5,770 nt of DNA from contig JAJXXB010000281.1 of the NCBI GenBank assembly GCA_021781315.1, positions 1 to 5,770 on the forward strand. Direction: 5' to 3'. The notes beneath the pieces were generated by a model that was given only the letters and a program-made list of their open reading frames with translations, was not told the DNA's origin and made no database searches. This DNA comes from Actinomycetes bacterium. GTDB lineage: Bacteria; Actinomycetota; Acidimicrobiia; Acidimicrobiales; RAAP-2. Each line of letters begins with the position of its first letter. The stretch's first letter is position 1. Positions 4,797 through 5,770 of this stretch are shown piece by piece. Made by a program: the position numbers and the translations under genes.

Positions 4797-5312
4797 GTGC
4801 GCTATCTCACGATCGTCCGCCACGCCGAGGCCGAGGACCGCGCCGAGTCCGGCCGTGACTACGACCGACGCCTCACCAAGCGGGGCCGGCGCCAGTGCGA
4901 GCAGCTGCGCGCCCTCGCCACGGACCCCGACCAGTTGGGCCGCTTCGGCCCCGTCGTCGCCCTGGTGAGCGGTGCGGCGCGCACCCGCGAGACCTTCGAG
5001 CGGGCCTTTGAGGGCACGGACTTCGTGGCGCACGTCGAGTACAGCGACCTCATCTACAACGGCCGGCGCGACGTGACGGGCGAAGACGTCCTGATCGACC
5101 TGGCCGCGATCGATCCGGTCACGACGTCACTGCTGGTGGTCGGCCACAACCCGACGCTGCTCGACCTCGTGGGCTCGCTCGCACGCTCGGTGCCGGCGCC
5201 CCTCTCGCCCGGCCACCTGCCCAAGGCCGCGACCGTGGTGCTCGCCATCGACGACGACCGGCCGGTGGGCCTGGTGCGCTACGACGCGGTCGCCGCCTAC
5301 CGACCCGACTAG
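4797..5312 (+). CDS. sixA: SixA-like phosphohistidine phosphatase (histidine phosphatase superfamily)
   Basis: This is a 171-residue cytoplasmic protein of the branch 1 histidine phosphatase fold. The N-terminal motif YLTIVRHAEAED (3-14) supplies Arg8 and the nucleophile His9; RHA rather than RHG is typical of SixA. DRRLTKRG (23-30) follows, then SGAARTRET (58-66) with Arg62, then SDLIYNG (83-89), probably carrying the acid. The second catalytic histidine is in VVGHNPTLLDL (114-124, His117). E. coli SixA removes phosphate from histidine in the ArcB phosphotransfer domain. Whether the target is the same here is unknown, as no histidine kinase is nearby. The GTG start fits the family N-terminus and has no Shine-Dalgarno sequence. 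The gene diverges from uppP, and its TAG stop shares CTAG with the stop of the opposing thiolase gene. Confidence 0.88.
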   Translation: MRYLTIVRHAEAEDRAESGRDYDRRLTKRGRRQCEQLRALATDPDQLGRFGPVVALVSGAARTRETFERAFEGTDFVAHVEYSDLIYNGRRDVTGEDVLIDLAAIDPVTTSLLVVGHNPTLLDLVGSLARSVPAPLSPGHLPKAATVVLAIDDDRPVGLVRYDAVAAYRPD

Positions 5313-5770
5313 AGCGAACGCAAGATGGCGGCGTCGCCCTGACCGCCCCCGCCACAGAGCGCGACGGCGGCGGTGCCTCCGCCGCGACGACGCAGCTCGT
5401 AGAGCGCGGTCAGCGCCAGGCGCGAGCCCGACATGCCGATGGGGTGTCCCAGGGCGATGGCGCCGCCGTTGACGTTGATCTTGGACTCGTCGAGCCCGAG
5501 GTCGTCGGCTGAGGCGAGTCCCACCGCGGCGAAGGCCTCGTTGATCTCGTAGAGGTCGTAGCCCGCGGGGTCGAGGCCGACCTTGGCCGAGGCCTTGGCG
5601 ATGGCGTGCGAGGGCTGGTTGAGCAGCGACGTGTCCGGCCCGGCGACCTCGCCGTAGCTGATGATCTCGCCCAGCGGCGTGAGTCCCAGCGCCGCGGCGC
5701 GCTCGGCGGACATCACTAACAGGACCGCCGCGCCGTCGGAGATCTGTGAGGCGTTGCCCGCGGTGATCGT
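5309..5770 (-). CDS. Thiolase (acetyl-CoA C-acyltransferase), C-terminal part
   Basis: The frame is open to the window edge, so the 5' end is outside. The 153 residues seen are the C-terminal half of a thiolase. TITAGNASQISDGAAVLLVMS (1-21) is the family block just before the C-terminal domain. EINEAFA (75-81, Asn77), NVNGGAIALGHPIGMSGSR (99-117, His109) and ALCGGGGQGDA (137-147, Cys139) carry the active-site residues. Spacing agrees with the well-studied Zoogloea enzyme: 32 residues from Asn to His, 30 from His to Cys, 14 from Cys to the end. About 239 N-terminal residues, including the acylated cysteine, are missing. The enzyme either condenses two acetyl-CoA or cleaves 3-ketoacyl-CoA in beta-oxidation; the visible part does not decide between them. 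An internal GTG at 5716 is not the start, since conserved sequence continues upstream. Confidence 0.93.
   Translation of the reverse strand, partial: TITAGNASQISDGAAVLLVMSAERAAALGLTPLGEIISYGEVAGPDTSLLNQPSHAIAKASAKVGLDPAGYDLYEINEAFAAVGLASADDLGLDESKINVNGGAIALGHPIGMSGSRLALTALYELRRRGGGTAAVALCGGGGQGDAAILRSL

Noticed and set aside
3431..4858. 475-codon open frame on the plus strand
   Set aside because: It runs out of frame through recR and antisense to uppP, and its product is an arginine/glutamate/glycine-rich string with no domain. The recR and uppP frames carry full family motifs. Long antisense frames are expected at this GC content.

Overview
The window is GC-rich, with strongly GC-biased third codon positions, and reads as a chromosomal housekeeping segment of a high-GC actinobacterium. 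The DnaX sensor sequence (SRT instead of SRC), the SRP RNA beside dnaX and recR, and the actinobacterial type of methyltransferase and UppP all fit this. An Acidimicrobiia-like lineage is a guess that the sequence alone cannot prove. I see no mobile element, CRISPR array, phage gene or defence system.

Layout. Positions 1-318 hold the 3' end of a class I SAM-dependent methyltransferase gene on the plus strand. It converges on a small alpha/beta hydrolase gene (500-1060, minus). The 181 bp between them hold no gene, only a short stretch whose two ends loosely resemble tmRNA. Upstream of the hydrolase is a class II tRNA-Ser(GGA) gene (1211-1298, minus) with encoded CCA. It diverges across 71 bp from the gene for the signal recognition particle RNA (1370-1501, plus). 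Then come dnaX (1531-3228) and recR (3225-3827), which overlap by GTGA and are translationally coupled. uppP (3842-4741, minus) converges on recR with a 14-bp gap. A sixA-like phosphohistidine phosphatase gene (4797-5312, plus) diverges from uppP across 55 bp. Finally a thiolase gene (5309-5770, minus, 5' end outside the window) converges on sixA, and their stop codons share one CTAG.

How the genes relate. DnaX (clamp loader) and RecR (recombination mediator) form a replication and repair unit downstream of the SRP RNA gene. The ybaB/ebfC gene that usually sits between dnaX and recR is absent. The other genes look like independent neighbours: UppP recycles the undecaprenyl carrier for the cell envelope, SixA is a histidine phosphatase, and the thiolase serves acyl-CoA metabolism.

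The most interesting non-coding signal is a recurring start architecture. dnaX, uppP and the SRP RNA each have a TANNNT -10 box ending exactly six bases before the start codon or RNA 5' end, and sixA has a weaker version. The three protein genes lack a Shine-Dalgarno sequence, which points to leaderless mRNAs. The hydrolase and recR, by contrast, have clear ribosome binding sites. I found no convincing previously undescribed system here.
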